Shown: positions 26,992-36,537, counted from the first letter of the stretch. The stretch: DNA of 64,000 nt from Streptomyces melanogenes (GCF_014649795.1 NZ_BMTS01000002.1:636257-700256); one strand, 5' to 3'. Notes: generated by a model not told the origin, from the letters alone. Program-made: numbers and translations.

Positions 26992-27094
26992 GCACGGGTC
27001 CCCCGCGTGTCTGACAGGCCGGGTGGGGGTCTGGGCCCGGGCTGTTGCACAGCTGATGCAATGTGCGCGCAATGAGGACACGCCCGGCCGCGCA

Positions 27095-27100
27095 TAAGCT
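27095..27100 (+). promoter_or_regulatory. -10 hexamer of the thioesterase gene, leaderless arrangement
   Basis: TAAGCT lies 7 nt before the ATG. An inverted repeat TTGCA-7 nt-TGCAA (27045-27061) sits about 34 nt further upstream and could be an operator. Confidence 0.5.
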
Positions 27101-27107
27101 GGGCGGT

Positions 27108-27632
27108 ATGACTGATCTTCCGGGCAAGCCGACCTCGGCGTCCCGTACCACCCTGAGCCACATCATGACCGCCCATGACACCAACCTGCTGGGTACGGTG
27201 CACGGCGGCGTGATCATGAAGCTGGTGGACGACGCCGCGGGGGCGGTCGCGGGACGCCACTCCGGGGGCCCGGCGGTCACGGCGTCCATGGACGAGATGG
27301 CGTTCCTGCTGCCGGTCAGGGTCGGGGACCTGGTCCATGTGAAGGCCCAGGTCAACTGGACCGGCCGGTCCTCGATGGAGGTCGGCGTACGGGTCCTGGC
27401 CGAGCGCTGGAACGAGTCCACGCCGGCGCAGCAGGTCGGCTCGGCGTACCTGGTCTTCGCGGCGGTCGACGCGGACGGCAAGCCGCGGCCGGTCCCGCCG
27501 GTGCTCCCGGAGACGGAGCGCGACGAACGCCGCTACCAGGAGGCCCAAATCCGCCGCACCCACCGCTTGGCGCGGCGCCGGGCGATCTTGGAGCTCAGGG
27601 AGAAGCGCGCGGCCGAGGGCTTGGACGACTAG
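27108..27632 (+). CDS. Hotdog-fold acyl-CoA thioesterase
   Basis: 174 residues with the hotdog acyl-CoA hydrolase pattern: HDTNLLGTVHGGVIMKLVDDAAG (catalytic Asp/His region of the YciA/BFIT type, here written in two parts around TVHGG), MDEMAFLLPVRVGD and SSMEVGVRVLAE. It hydrolyses fatty acyl-CoA thioesters in the cytoplasm. The C-terminal tail is basic (RRTHRLARRRAILE). The ATG at 27108 is 7 nt behind TAAGCT; the longer frame upstream would place the promoter inside the gene and is rejected. Monocistronic. Confidence 0.88.
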   Translation: MTDLPGKPTSASRTTLSHIMTAHDTNLLGTVHGGVIMKLVDDAAGAVAGRHSGGPAVTASMDEMAFLLPVRVGDLVHVKAQVNWTGRSSMEVGVRVLAERWNESTPAQQVGSAYLVFAAVDADGKPRPVPPVLPETERDERRYQEAQIRRTHRLARRRAILELREKRAAEGLDD

Positions 27633-27679
27633 CCGTCCCCCCCCGGGGCCGCTCCCCCCCCCGCCACGGCGAGGCACCC

Positions 27680-29143
27680 CTAAGGACACACCACCTGGTC
27701 CCCCCGTACCGTCTCGAACTCCCCCGCCCCCTCCGCCACCTCCCCCCGCACCGGTGTCACCCCCCGGAAGTCCGTCCCCGCCGTCACCCGTAGCGTGGCG
27801 CCGAGGCCTTTGACCGGGTGGAGTTCCGCGCCGGGGAGGGCCGCTGCCAGGGAGCGGGCCGAGCGGTCCCAGCGCGGGTCGTATTCGACCAGCGTGCGCG
27901 GCAGGTCCCGCGCGCCGCCCGCCATCGGCGTCCCCGTCGTCCTAAAGCCCGTCGCCCGCAGCGCGTCGTCCACCCGGCGCCCCAGCCCGTCCGTACGCGT
28001 GCCGTTGTAGACCTGCACCCGGATCCGGTCCGGCGCCACCTCGACCATCGCCCCGGGCGCGTGCCCCTTCCCGTCCTGCGCCCCGCGCACCTGCGCCAGC
28101 GGCGCGTCCTCGCGCAGCGCCGCGAACAGCTTGCGCGACTTCGCCGGGTCCCACTTCACCGTCGACCCGATCCCCTTCACCGGGAAGCTCATCTGCCCGA
28201 TCGGCACGGTCGCGAACTCCGACGACGCCGGCGAGAAGCCCCGCATCGTCCGGCCGAGCGACAGGATCTCCTCCGCCCCGAACCCCTGGTCCGCCCGGAC
28301 CGACGACAGCAGCGTCGAGGCGACCTCGCGGAAGCGCACCGGGTTCATCAGCACCCCCGACCCCGTCGCCTTGTGGATCAGCGCCGCCATGAACCGCTGC
28401 TGGCGCTGCATCCGGCCGAGGTCCGCCGACCCGTCGGTGTGCCGGGAGCGTACGTACTGGAGCGCCTGTCCGCCGTCGAGCTCGTGCGTGCCCGCCGCGA
28501 GGTCGAGACCGGTGTAGGAGTCCTTCATCGGGCGGGCCGTGCAGATCTGCACCCCGCCGAGCACGTCCACCGTCTTCATGAAGCTGGTGAAGTCGACCTC
28601 CAGGTAGTGGTCCATCTTCAGCCCGGTCATGTGCTCCACCGTGCGCACGGTCAGCGCCGGCCCGCCCTCCGCGTACGCCGCGTTGATCTTCACGGGGTGC
28701 TGGTTGTGGTGCGCGCCGGTGTTCTGGTCGGTGTGCTCGGGGATCTCCGCGTAGCTGTCGCGCGGCAGGCTCACCACGCTCGCCCGGTTCCGGTCCGCCG
28801 AGACGTGCACGATCATCATCGTGTCGGTGCAGTGGCAGGGCGCCCCGCCCAGGCGGTACTTCTCCTTCTCCTCCGGCGTGATCGTCTCCCGGCCGTCCGT
28901 GCCGACGAGCAGGATGTTGGTGCCGTGCCCCGCCTGCGGCCGGTTCTTCATGTCCTTGAAGGGATCCACCCGCCCGATCCCGCCGTCCAGACTGGTCACC
29001 ACGGCGTGCCCGACCCCGCCCGCGCCCAGCACGAGGACCGAGAGGGTCGTCGCCATCCGCATGCCCCAGCGGGGCCGCTCGTCCTGCTGTCTGCTGCGGG
29101 GCCGGTCGGTACGGGGGGAACGGGAGCGGGGGGGCGTGGGCAC
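27680..29143 (-). CDS. LCP family protein with C-terminal LytR_C-like domain
   Basis: 487 residues from GTG 29143 (GGAGG 5 nt upstream); an upstream GTG at 29179 lacks such a site. Short Arg/Pro-rich cytoplasmic part, one membrane helix, LCP domain with VGTDGRET, CTDTMMIVHVSADRNRASVVSLPRDS split over two strands, YVRSRHTDGSADLGRMQRQQ, then a C-terminal domain (about 385-480) beginning VQVYNGTRTDGLGRRV that resembles LytR_C. Expected to attach glycopolymers to peptidoglycan. Converges with the thioesterase gene 47 nt away and diverges from the glycosyltransferase. Confidence 0.88.
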   Translation of the reverse strand: MPTPPRSRSPRTDRPRSRQQDERPRWGMRMATTLSVLVLGAGGVGHAVVTSLDGGIGRVDPFKDMKNRPQAGHGTNILLVGTDGRETITPEEKEKYRLGGAPCHCTDTMMIVHVSADRNRASVVSLPRDSYAEIPEHTDQNTGAHHNQHPVKINAAYAEGGPALTVRTVEHMTGLKMDHYLEVDFTSFMKTVDVLGGVQICTARPMKDSYTGLDLAAGTHELDGGQALQYVRSRHTDGSADLGRMQRQQRFMAALIHKATGSGVLMNPVRFREVASTLLSSVRADQGFGAEEILSLGRTMRGFSPASSEFATVPIGQMSFPVKGIGSTVKWDPAKSRKLFAALREDAPLAQVRGAQDGKGHAPGAMVEVAPDRIRVQVYNGTRTDGLGRRVDDALRATGFRTTGTPMAGGARDLPRTLVEYDPRWDRSARSLAAALPGAELHPVKGLGATLRVTAGTDFRGVTPVRGEVAEGAGEFETVRGDQVVCP

Positions 29144-29262
29144 GGGGACCTCCGCGGGCGAAAGGGGGATAGTGAGCACCGTAGGCCCATACGATCTGCG
29201 ACAACCGGCGCCGCCCCGGCCGCGCGCAACGCTGTCCCCCGTTCGCGGTAACGTGACCCACG

Positions 29263-30273
29263 ATGAACGCCACGCACCCCGCTGTTTCCGTGATCATGCC
29301 GGTCCTCAATGAGGAGCGGCATCTGCGCAACTCGGTCCGCCACATCCTGGAACAGGAGTACGACGGCGAGATGGAGGTGGTGATCGCGCTCGGCCCGTCC
29401 ACGGACCGCACGAACGAGATCGCCGCCGAGCTGGTACGTGAGGATCCCAGGGTCCACACCGTGCCCAATCCCACCGGGCGTACGCCGGCGGCCCTGAACG
29501 CGGCCATCAAGGCCTCCCGTCACCCGATCGTGGTACGGGTCGACGGCCACGGCATGCTCTCCCCGAACTACATCGCCACCGCCGTCCGCCTCCTGGAGGA
29601 GACCGGCGCGCAGAACGTCGGCGGCATCATGCACGCCGAGGGCGAGAACGCCTGGGAGGACGCGGTCGCGGCCGCCATGACGTCGAAGATCGGCGTCGGC
29701 AACGCGGCCTTCCACACCGGCGGCGCGGCGGGCCCGGCCGAGACGGTCTACCTGGGCGTCTTCCGGCGCGAGGCCCTCGAGCAACAGGGCGGCTACAACG
29801 AGGAGTTCATCCGCGCCCAGGACTGGGAGCTGAACTTCCGCATCCGCGAGGCCGGCGGCCTCATCTGGTTCTCGCCCGAGCTGCGGGTCCAGTACCGCCC
29901 GCGCCCGAGCGTGCGCGCCCTGGCCAAGCAGTACAAGGACTACGGCCGCTGGCGCCATGTCGTCGCCCGCTACCACGAGGGCTCCATCAACCTGCGCTAC
30001 CTCGCCCCGCCGACCGCCGTCTGCGCGATCGCGGCGGGCGTCGTGGTGGGCGCGGTGCTCACCCCGGTGGGCTTCGTGATCCCGGCCGGCTACCTCGCGG
30101 CGATCGCGGCGGGCTCGCTCCCGGCGGGCAAGGGGCTGCCGCTCAAGGCGCGCCTGCAGATCCCGGTGGCGCTCGCCACCATGCACATGTCCTGGGGCTA
30201 CGGCTTCCTGACCAGCCCGAAGGCGCTCGCCAAGAAGGTCATCGCGAGCCGCCGCCCGGCGGTCAAGGTCTGA
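29263..30273 (+). CDS. Family 2 glycosyltransferase with C-terminal membrane segments
   Basis: 336 residues. GT-A fold: VSVIMPVLNEERHL at the N-terminus, VVRVDGHG as the metal-binding DXD-like site, RAQDWELNFRIREAGG as the acceptor/catalytic ED motif. Two helices near 250-290 tether it to the membrane. The ATG is 8 nt behind TAACGT (29249-29254), a leaderless arrangement. Surrounded by five LCP genes, so it probably builds the wall glycopolymer those enzymes attach. The sugar is not identifiable. Confidence 0.88.
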   Translation: MNATHPAVSVIMPVLNEERHLRNSVRHILEQEYDGEMEVVIALGPSTDRTNEIAAELVREDPRVHTVPNPTGRTPAALNAAIKASRHPIVVRVDGHGMLSPNYIATAVRLLEETGAQNVGGIMHAEGENAWEDAVAAAMTSKIGVGNAAFHTGGAAGPAETVYLGVFRREALEQQGGYNEEFIRAQDWELNFRIREAGGLIWFSPELRVQYRPRPSVRALAKQYKDYGRWRHVVARYHEGSINLRYLAPPTAVCAIAAGVVVGAVLTPVGFVIPAGYLAAIAAGSLPAGKGLPLKARLQIPVALATMHMSWGYGFLTSPKALAKKVIASRRPAVKV

Positions 30274-30303
30274 TCAGCAGGTACGAAGACACGTACGAAG
30301 AAG

Positions 30304-30339
30304 GGGGGCGCCCGGTGCTGTGAAGCACCGGGCGCCCCC
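30304..30339. terminator. Bidirectional terminator, 16-bp perfect stem plus T run
   Basis: Arms 30304-30319 and 30324-30339 with loop GTGA, followed on the plus strand by TTTT. Located between the convergent glycosyltransferase and LCP genes. Confidence 0.88.
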
Positions 30340-30376
30340 TTTTCGTATGCCCGTGGGTCGTGCGCGGGACCCGCGA

Positions 30377-32095
30377 CTACCAGCGGTAGGGCGCGTACAC
30401 GTCCATGCAGTCCGAGCTGTTGGCGCCGTTGATGTTCTCCGTGTCCTTCAGCGGGTCGCTGTCCTGGGCGGCCTTCTTCGGGTACGTGGCACCGGTGCGC
30501 CAGTCCGCGCCGACCGTGAGGGTCAGCGTCGAGACGTCGGCGGACACCTTCACGGCGCTGGAGGGCAGCTCCATCGCGGCCGCCACCGACATCGCGTCGG
30601 CCTTGCCCTGCGCGCCCGCGCTCTTCGGGTACGTGAGCGTGGTGGCCGGGGCCGAGCCGCGGGTGTCGGAGGCCTTCGCCTTGTAGAAGCCCTTGTTCTT
30701 CAGGGTGTCGGCGACCGTGGTCGCGCGCTTCTGGGTGGGCGCCATGCCGTTTACACCGGTGCCGTTGACGACGCTGAGCACGAGCGAGCCGGCCGGGGTG
30801 GCCGCCGGGCCCTTGGTCTCCGGCTTGGCCGGGCCGTCGTCCTTCTTGTCGAGCGGCTTGTCCTCGCGCAGCATCGACCACAGGGTGTCGGCGGCGCCCG
30901 GCTGCGGCAGCACGTGCTCCCTGTTCTTGGGGTCCTCGATCCGGGGCATGGTCAGCATGTTCAGCCGGTCCATCGGCACGCTCTTGAGCTCCATGCCGAG
31001 GTCGTAGAGCTTCTTGACCGTGCCGAGCTCGCGGGAGACCTGGAGCGACTTGGTGGCCGTCTCGGCCAGGTTCATGATCCGGCCGGTGTTGGTGAAAGCA
31101 TTCTGCTTCTTCAGCTCGCGCATCACCGAGTTCATGTACATGTGCTGGGCCTTGGACCGGCCCAGGTCGCTGTAGAAGGCGTGCCGGGTACGCAGCCACT
31201 GGAGCGCCTGCTCGCCCTTGACCTTGTGGGTGCCCGCGGTGAGCCGCAGGTGCGAGCCGCCGGGCACCCTGGGCTTGGGCCCGTCGTACACGTTCTGCTT
31301 GACGCACACGTCGGCGCCGCCGACCGCGTCCGCCATCGCCACCACACCCGAGAAGTCGACCATCATCCAGTGGTCGATGTAGACGCCGGTGAGCTTCTCC
31401 CAGGTGTCCAGGACGCAGCCCGCGCCGCCCCGGGCCAGCGCCTCGTTGATGAGGGTGTTGGTGGCCGGTTCCGTCTTCTTGGTCTTCGGGTTCACACACG
31501 ACGGGATGTCGACGCGGGTGTCGCGCGGAATGGAGACCACCGAGGCGCTCTTGCGGTCCGCGGAGACGTGCATCAGCATCTGCACATCGGCCCGCGGCGG
31601 GTCGTTCGCGGTGTCCCGGGCGCCGCCGAGCTTGACGTTCTCGTCGCCCGCGCGGCTGTCGGAGCCGATCAGCAGGACGTTGAGCGGGGTCTGGCCGTCG
31701 GCGTTGGCCGCGGACTTCTTGGCGTTGGAGCCGCCCGCGCTGCGGTCGCCCTTGCGGATGTTGCCGTTGAGGTGCTGGTAGTACAGGTAACCGGCGCCGG
31801 CCGTGCCGAGTATGAGCAGGGCGAGCGTCGAGGCGACCCAGCGCAGTACGCGTCTCTTGCCCTTCTTCTTCACGCGTTTGCGCGGACCGCCGCGCCGGTG
31901 CCCGCCGCCGTCGGCGGCCGCGGCCTTCTCGGGTGCGCCCTTGCCGTCGTCCGGCCCGTCGCCCGAGGAGCGCGGGGCGGGCGGCTTGCCGCCGCCCCCC
32001 TCCTCGCCGTACAGCGACTCGTCCCAGCCGAGTTGATCGGCGTCTTGGACGCGCCGCGGCCGCGTTCCCTCCCCGCGCACGCTGTTCTGCCCCAC
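30377..32095 (-). CDS. LCP family protein with LytR_C domain
   Basis: 572 residues. A charged cytoplasmic region with a basic cluster (RKRVKKKGKRR) is followed by one helix (VASTLALLILGTAGAGYLYY). The LCP domain has IGSDSRAGDE, RADVQMLMHVSADRKSASVVSIPRDT in pieces, and WLRTRHAFYSDLGRSKAQ. A C-terminal LytR_C domain starts near LVLSVVNGTGVNGMAP. Starts at a GTG 7 nt behind AGGGGG. Next LCP gene lies 103 nt upstream on the same strand, so the two may share a transcript. Longest of the five LCP proteins here; the added length is mostly in the linker before LytR_C. Confidence 0.9.
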   Translation of the reverse strand: MGQNSVRGEGTRPRRVQDADQLGWDESLYGEEGGGGKPPAPRSSGDGPDDGKGAPEKAAAADGGGHRRGGPRKRVKKKGKRRVLRWVASTLALLILGTAGAGYLYYQHLNGNIRKGDRSAGGSNAKKSAANADGQTPLNVLLIGSDSRAGDENVKLGGARDTANDPPRADVQMLMHVSADRKSASVVSIPRDTRVDIPSCVNPKTKKTEPATNTLINEALARGGAGCVLDTWEKLTGVYIDHWMMVDFSGVVAMADAVGGADVCVKQNVYDGPKPRVPGGSHLRLTAGTHKVKGEQALQWLRTRHAFYSDLGRSKAQHMYMNSVMRELKKQNAFTNTGRIMNLAETATKSLQVSRELGTVKKLYDLGMELKSVPMDRLNMLTMPRIEDPKNREHVLPQPGAADTLWSMLREDKPLDKKDDGPAKPETKGPAATPAGSLVLSVVNGTGVNGMAPTQKRATTVADTLKNKGFYKAKASDTRGSAPATTLTYPKSAGAQGKADAMSVAAAMELPSSAVKVSADVSTLTLTVGADWRTGATYPKKAAQDSDPLKDTENINGANSSDCMDVYAPYRW

Positions 32096-32198
32096 CCCAA
32101 TACCCCCTGTCTCAGGTGGTCCCAGCGCCCGGTAAGGGCCGGAGACCTGTTGTCACTTGGCACACGTCGGTCGCGTACGCATCAGTTGCGTACACGCG

Positions 32199-33911
32199 TC
32201 ACTTGGCGCACACCGACTTGTCCGCTTCCACTTTCTGAATTCCTTCGGGCGCCTTGGCCGGAGCGGCGATCGGGATCCCGGCGCCCTTGAAGTCCGCGCC
32301 GAGGGTCAGCACCATCGGCGTCCTACCGACCGCGTCCTGCGTTCCGGGCTTCAGCGCGCTGGCGGGAAGACCCATCAGATCGGCGAGTTTACGGGCCTGG
32401 TCCGCCTGGTTGGGCGCGTAGGCCAGCGTGGTGTTCGCCAGCTTCGCCGGGGCGTTGCCGCCGTTGTCCGACTTCAGCACGCCCTTGGTGTTCTGCAGCC
32501 ACAGCAGCGTCTGGGAGGCGGAGCCCGCCACCGCGCCGCCGTTGAGCACCTGGACGCGCACGGCGGACGCCTGGGCGCGGGTGCCCTTGAGGAGCGCCGC
32601 CTGGGCGTCCTTGGCCTCGCTCTCCTTCTTCTTCACCTCGGTGAAGGACACGTCCGAGCGCATCATGCTGAACACCTGCGGCGCCTTGACCGGGTCGATG
32701 ACCACGGTCTTGTGCACCTTGCCGTCCGCCGGGTTGTCGATGACCGGCACGGTCGTGAACGTGACGTTCTTCAGATCGACCTTGCTGAGGTCCTGCGCCA
32801 GGCTGGTCAGCTTCTTGATCGACCCTATGCCCGAGTCGACGGTGAGCGCCTTGGTCGCCGCGTTCGCCAGCCCGTACATCTTGGTCGGGCTGCTCAGCGT
32901 CGAGTCGGACTTCATCTTCCGCATCATCGAACTGAGGAACTGCTGCTGCTGCTTGATCCGGTCGAGGTCGCTCTCGTTGCCGAAGCTGTGCCGGGTCCGT
33001 ACGAACGCGAGGGCCTGCTCACCCTTGATCGTGGACTTGCCGGCCGGGAGCTTGAGGTGCGACTTGGGGTCGTTCACCGGCTTGGTCAGGCACACCTGGA
33101 CGCCGCCGACGGCCGTCGACAGCTCCTTGACCGCGTTGAAGTCGGCCATCATGAAGTGGTCGACGCTGAGCCCGGTGAGCGCCTTGACCGTACGCATCGT
33201 GCAGCCCGGGTCGCGGCCGTCCTGGCCGAGGCTGGTGTTGAAGCGCACGTTCGCCTCGGACCGCACCGTCCTGGTGGTGCCGTCCTTCTGCTTGGTCGGG
33301 CACTCCGGGATGTTGGTGACCAGGTCGCGCGGGATGGACAGGGCGGTCGCGTTGGAGCGGTCCTTGGAGACGTGGAAGAGGATGTTGGTGTCGGCGTGGC
33401 CCTCGCTGCCCTTGTCGCCGTACCCCTCGTTGCCCTTGCCGGTGCGCTTGTCCGTACCGATGATCAGGATGTTGACCGGACCGTCGGAGGTGGCGTGCTT
33501 GCTGCCCGCGTCACCGACGTCGACGGTGTTCAGGTTGTTGTTGAAGTGCTGGTAGAGCAGATAGGCGCCGGTCGAGCCCGCGATCAGGACGAAGCCGAGC
33601 ACACCGCCCGTCCACATCAGGACCTTCTTCTTGCGGGACGCCTTGGGCTTGCGCTTGCGCCGGCCGGGCGCCGTCGGGGGCGCCTCCTGGGCGTTGCCCG
33701 CACGGCGGTTGTCGCGCTGACCGGGGACGTCGCGGCGGGACGGGCCGCCTCTGCCGGGGGCGGTGGTTCTGCGCGGGGGAGTGCCTGCCGACGGGGACGA
33801 CTGCGGTCCGGAGGGATTCAGTCGCAATTCGTAATTGCCCGTCTGCGGGTTGAGTACCCACTGGTCTGCCGGGTCGACTTCTTCTGCCCGCCCACGGCTC
33901 TGCGCATCCAC
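32199..33911 (-). CDS. LCP family protein with LytR_C domain
   Basis: 570 residues. Cytoplasmic Arg/Pro/Ser-rich N-terminus, a basic stretch (RRKRKPKASRKKK), one helix, LCP domain (IGTDKRTGKG, SIPRDLVTNIP, FVRTRHSFGNESDLDRIKQQQ) and LytR_C (VRVQVLNGGAVAGSASQT). Note that the usual GxDSR is here GTDKR. GTG start; GGAGG lies about 12 nt upstream, further than usual, and may point to weak translation. The N-terminal NPQTGNYELRL motif recurs in Streptomyces LCP proteins. Separated by 220 nt from the next LCP gene. Confidence 0.88.
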   Translation of the reverse strand: MDAQSRGRAEEVDPADQWVLNPQTGNYELRLNPSGPQSSPSAGTPPRRTTAPGRGGPSRRDVPGQRDNRRAGNAQEAPPTAPGRRKRKPKASRKKKVLMWTGGVLGFVLIAGSTGAYLLYQHFNNNLNTVDVGDAGSKHATSDGPVNILIIGTDKRTGKGNEGYGDKGSEGHADTNILFHVSKDRSNATALSIPRDLVTNIPECPTKQKDGTTRTVRSEANVRFNTSLGQDGRDPGCTMRTVKALTGLSVDHFMMADFNAVKELSTAVGGVQVCLTKPVNDPKSHLKLPAGKSTIKGEQALAFVRTRHSFGNESDLDRIKQQQQFLSSMMRKMKSDSTLSSPTKMYGLANAATKALTVDSGIGSIKKLTSLAQDLSKVDLKNVTFTTVPVIDNPADGKVHKTVVIDPVKAPQVFSMMRSDVSFTEVKKKESEAKDAQAALLKGTRAQASAVRVQVLNGGAVAGSASQTLLWLQNTKGVLKSDNGGNAPAKLANTTLAYAPNQADQARKLADLMGLPASALKPGTQDAVGRTPMVLTLGADFKGAGIPIAAPAKAPEGIQKVEADKSVCAK

Positions 33912-34131
33912 GGTTGCCTTAGTCCTCCGTCGGTGCCACTCGAGTCACTTCCCCCAAAGCGCTCAGTCATTCGATCCTGCAGTGCGTGGCCTCGGGTGGC
34001 ACAAGCACCGGGTCGCGTCACACTATCTGCCCAGTTGAGCGAAGAGCGACGGCCGTGACAAATTCCACGCCGCTTACAACCGGGCAATCCACCCAATCCG
34101 CATCGCTGTCTGTTCTCCGTTGACACACGCT

Positions 34132-35493
34132 TTACCCGCACATGCCCACGGCGGCATTCGAACCCGGGTACGTAGGCGCCGGGCTCGGGGAAACGGGATC
34201 ATCAGGCTTGTCGTCCGACGCCGAGCCGTCCGCTCCTTCGGGCGTCCCCGTCCGCGCATTCCCGTCCCCCTTCTCCGTCTCCGTGCTCCCGGCCGGTGCC
34301 ACCTGGAGCGGCCGGTCGTCCCTGAGCTGCTGGAACAGCACCCGCGCGGCCGGCTGGACCAGCTCGTCGCGGTTGCTGTCGTATGTGTACGGCCTGCGCG
34401 GCACGGTCAGGAACTGCACCTTGTCGGTCGGGATTCCACGCATCCCGCGCACCAGGTCGTAGAGGTCCTTCAGGGAATTCAGCCCCGGGTCGGTGGTCAG
34501 CGACTTCGTCATCGCGTCCAGCACCGGATAGAGCCGGGTCGGATTGAGCAGCACGCCGTTGCTCTGCACCTTGCGCACCAGCGAGCCGAGGAACTGCTGC
34601 TGGCGGTCCATGCGCTCGGTGTCGCTGCCGTCGCCGAAGCCGTGCCGGGCCCGGACGAACCCCAGCGCCTGCTCGCCGTGGAGCGTCTGGCGGCCCGCCG
34701 GGAGCTTCAGATGCGCCTGCCGGTCGTCCACCGGCTGCTTGAGGCAGACCTCGACGCCGTCGACCGCGTCCACCATGTCCTTGAAGCCGCTGAAGTCGAC
34801 GACCATGTGGTGGTCGACCCGGATCCCGGTGAGCTTCTCCACCGTACGGATGGTGCAGGCGGCGCCGCCGACCTCGAACGCCTCGTTGAACTGGGCGAAT
34901 CGGGCCTTGGTGCGGGTGCCGTCCTGCTTGAGGCAGTCCGGGACGTCCGCCATCAGGTCGCGCGGCAGCGAGACGGCGGTCGCGGACTTCCGGTCCGCCG
35001 CCAGGTGCAGCAGGATCGTGGTGTCCGAGCGCTGGCTGCCGCCGTCGTCGCGGCCGTATCTGCTGTTGCTGCCCGCGCGCGAGTCCGAGCCGATGAGCAG
35101 CAGGTTCTGCGCGTTGTCCGCGCCGGGCGGCGGGCGCTCCTTCTCGTAGCGCTCCAGCTCGGCGGCGGCCGTGGTGTCGGTGCGGATGTTGTTGTCGAGC
35201 TTCTTGTAGAACCACCAGCCGGTGCCGGCGGCGGCGAGCACGAGGAACGACACGCCGAGGGCGGTCCAACGCAGCCAGTGGCGACGAGTGTTGCTCCCGT
35301 CGGGCGCGTCGGGCTCGCCTTCGGCGGTCGGGGTCGCGGTCGCGTCGGGCTGCTTGCCGGGCGCGTCGGCTTCGGCCGGTGCGGCTTCCGTCGGCCCAGT
35401 CGGTTCCGGCGGTGTCGGCGTGTCCGGTCGTGGCTCGTCCTCGGCCCGGTGGTCGGGCGCGGGGGGCGGGCTGTCGGTCACGTCGGCGTCCAT
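34132..35493 (-). CDS. LCP family protein without LytR_C
   Basis: 453 residues. Acidic Pro/Glu/Asp-rich cytoplasmic N-terminus of about 75 residues, then one helix (LGVSFLVLAAAGTGWWFY) and an LCP domain (IGSDSRAGSNSRYGRDD, AVSLPRDLMADVP, FVRARHGFGDGSDTERMDRQQ). The C-terminal region is low-complexity Ser/Asp/Pro and ends AAVGMCG with a lone cysteine. ATG start. The acidic N-terminus contrasts with the basic ones of its neighbours, suggesting different cytoplasmic partners. First gene of the minus-strand LCP run. Confidence 0.88.
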   Translation of the reverse strand: MDADVTDSPPPAPDHRAEDEPRPDTPTPPEPTGPTEAAPAEADAPGKQPDATATPTAEGEPDAPDGSNTRRHWLRWTALGVSFLVLAAAGTGWWFYKKLDNNIRTDTTAAAELERYEKERPPPGADNAQNLLLIGSDSRAGSNSRYGRDDGGSQRSDTTILLHLAADRKSATAVSLPRDLMADVPDCLKQDGTRTKARFAQFNEAFEVGGAACTIRTVEKLTGIRVDHHMVVDFSGFKDMVDAVDGVEVCLKQPVDDRQAHLKLPAGRQTLHGEQALGFVRARHGFGDGSDTERMDRQQQFLGSLVRKVQSNGVLLNPTRLYPVLDAMTKSLTTDPGLNSLKDLYDLVRGMRGIPTDKVQFLTVPRRPYTYDSNRDELVQPAARVLFQQLRDDRPLQVAPAGSTETEKGDGNARTGTPEGADGSASDDKPDDPVSPSPAPTYPGSNAAVGMCG

Positions 35494-35680
35494 CCTTCAC
35501 AGGTCGGCGGCGGGCGAAAAGCCGCCGGGGCACCCCGGTAGACGGTCGTCGCGCGCGCTTGGTTGTGTGGCGTACCGCCGATCATCCACCGGAGTGGCAC
35601 CCGGAGCCCCAGGGACTCGGCCCGCTGTGGGCCACAAGGGTGGCGCCGGGGCGATGGTCGTACCGGGTGCGCGCCGCCCG

Positions 35681-36433
35681 TCACACCGCCCGGTGCGTGA
35701 CCCGCTCGCTCTCGATCCGCTTCTCGAGCCCGCCGTCGGCCAGTTGGCCGAGATTGCGGCAGAGCACCACCGAGCCGCCGGACGCCAGCGGCGCGTAGAG
35801 CCCGCGCGCCAGCCCCTCCCAGCTGTCGTACGGGAGCGCCGACAGCAGCCGCGAGCCGGGCTCCAGGCCCAGGGTCTCGGCGTCGGCGCGGGCGCGCTCC
35901 ACCAGGTCGGCCGCGGTCAGCTCGGCGCCGCCTACCGTGAGCGCGGGCTCCTCGGGGTCGACGGGCGCGAACGGCGCGAACCGGTCGCCCTGGCTCGGCA
36001 CCTCGACCGCGTAGTCCTGGAACCCGGCGGGCGGCTGCGGGAAGCGGCCGCCGAGCGGGCGCAGCGCGAGCGCCACCCGCTCGCCGGAGCAGGCGCGGGC
36101 CGCGTCCAGCGCGTCCGGCCCGGCCACCACGAGGTCCGCGCCCGCCGGGTCGCCGCCGACCTCGGCGACCACGCCGACCGAGTGGCAGGCGAGCAGCCAG
36201 ACGGCGCTCTGCCAGTGCGCGGGCAGCAGCAGCGCGAGCCGGTCGCCGGGCGCGGCGGCGAGGTCGCCCTGGAGCAGATTGGCGGTCTTGGCCACCCAAT
36301 TGGCGAAGGTGGCCACCGAGAGTTCCACGCGTTCGCCGGTGGCGTCGTCGTAGAAGGTGACCAGGGGGCGGGCCGGGTCCGCGGCGAGCGCGGATCGCAG
36401 CAGGTCGGCGGGGGTGCGGTCGCTGGCGTTCAC
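35681..36433 (-). CDS. TIGR03089-family adenylation-like protein
   Basis: 250 residues resembling the N-terminal part of AMP-binding (acyl-CoA synthetase-like) proteins, but without the full P-loop-like and C-terminal lid segments. LLRSALAADPARPLVTFYDDATGERVELS and the GDRLALLLPAHWQSAVWLLAC region (written in part) match the actinobacterial TIGR03089 family. Function unknown in that family; a truncated fold argues against normal adenylation. GTG at 36433 is 6 nt behind TACGCT on the minus strand, so it is probably leaderless; an earlier ATG would lie upstream of that hexamer. Confidence 0.78.
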   Translation of the reverse strand: MNASDRTPADLLRSALAADPARPLVTFYDDATGERVELSVATFANWVAKTANLLQGDLAAAPGDRLALLLPAHWQSAVWLLACHSVGVVAEVGGDPAGADLVVAGPDALDAARACSGERVALALRPLGGRFPQPPAGFQDYAVEVPSQGDRFAPFAPVDPEEPALTVGGAELTAADLVERARADAETLGLEPGSRLLSALPYDSWEGLARGLYAPLASGGSVVLCRNLGQLADGGLEKRIESERVTHRAV

Positions 36434-36439
36434 GCGGCA

Positions 36440-36445
36440 AGCGTA
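36440..36445 (-). promoter_or_regulatory. -10 hexamer, leaderless arrangement for the TIGR03089 gene
   Basis: TACGCT on the minus strand, 6 nt before GTG 36433. It decides the start choice for that gene. Confidence 0.5.
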
Positions 36446-36537
36446 CGGGTGGGGGCGCCGCTCGCGCCCGGGGAGAGCGGCGTCCGCGTACACCGGTTCG
36501 GCCGACGGTCCGTCAGTTCTGAGATGGACAGACTTGT

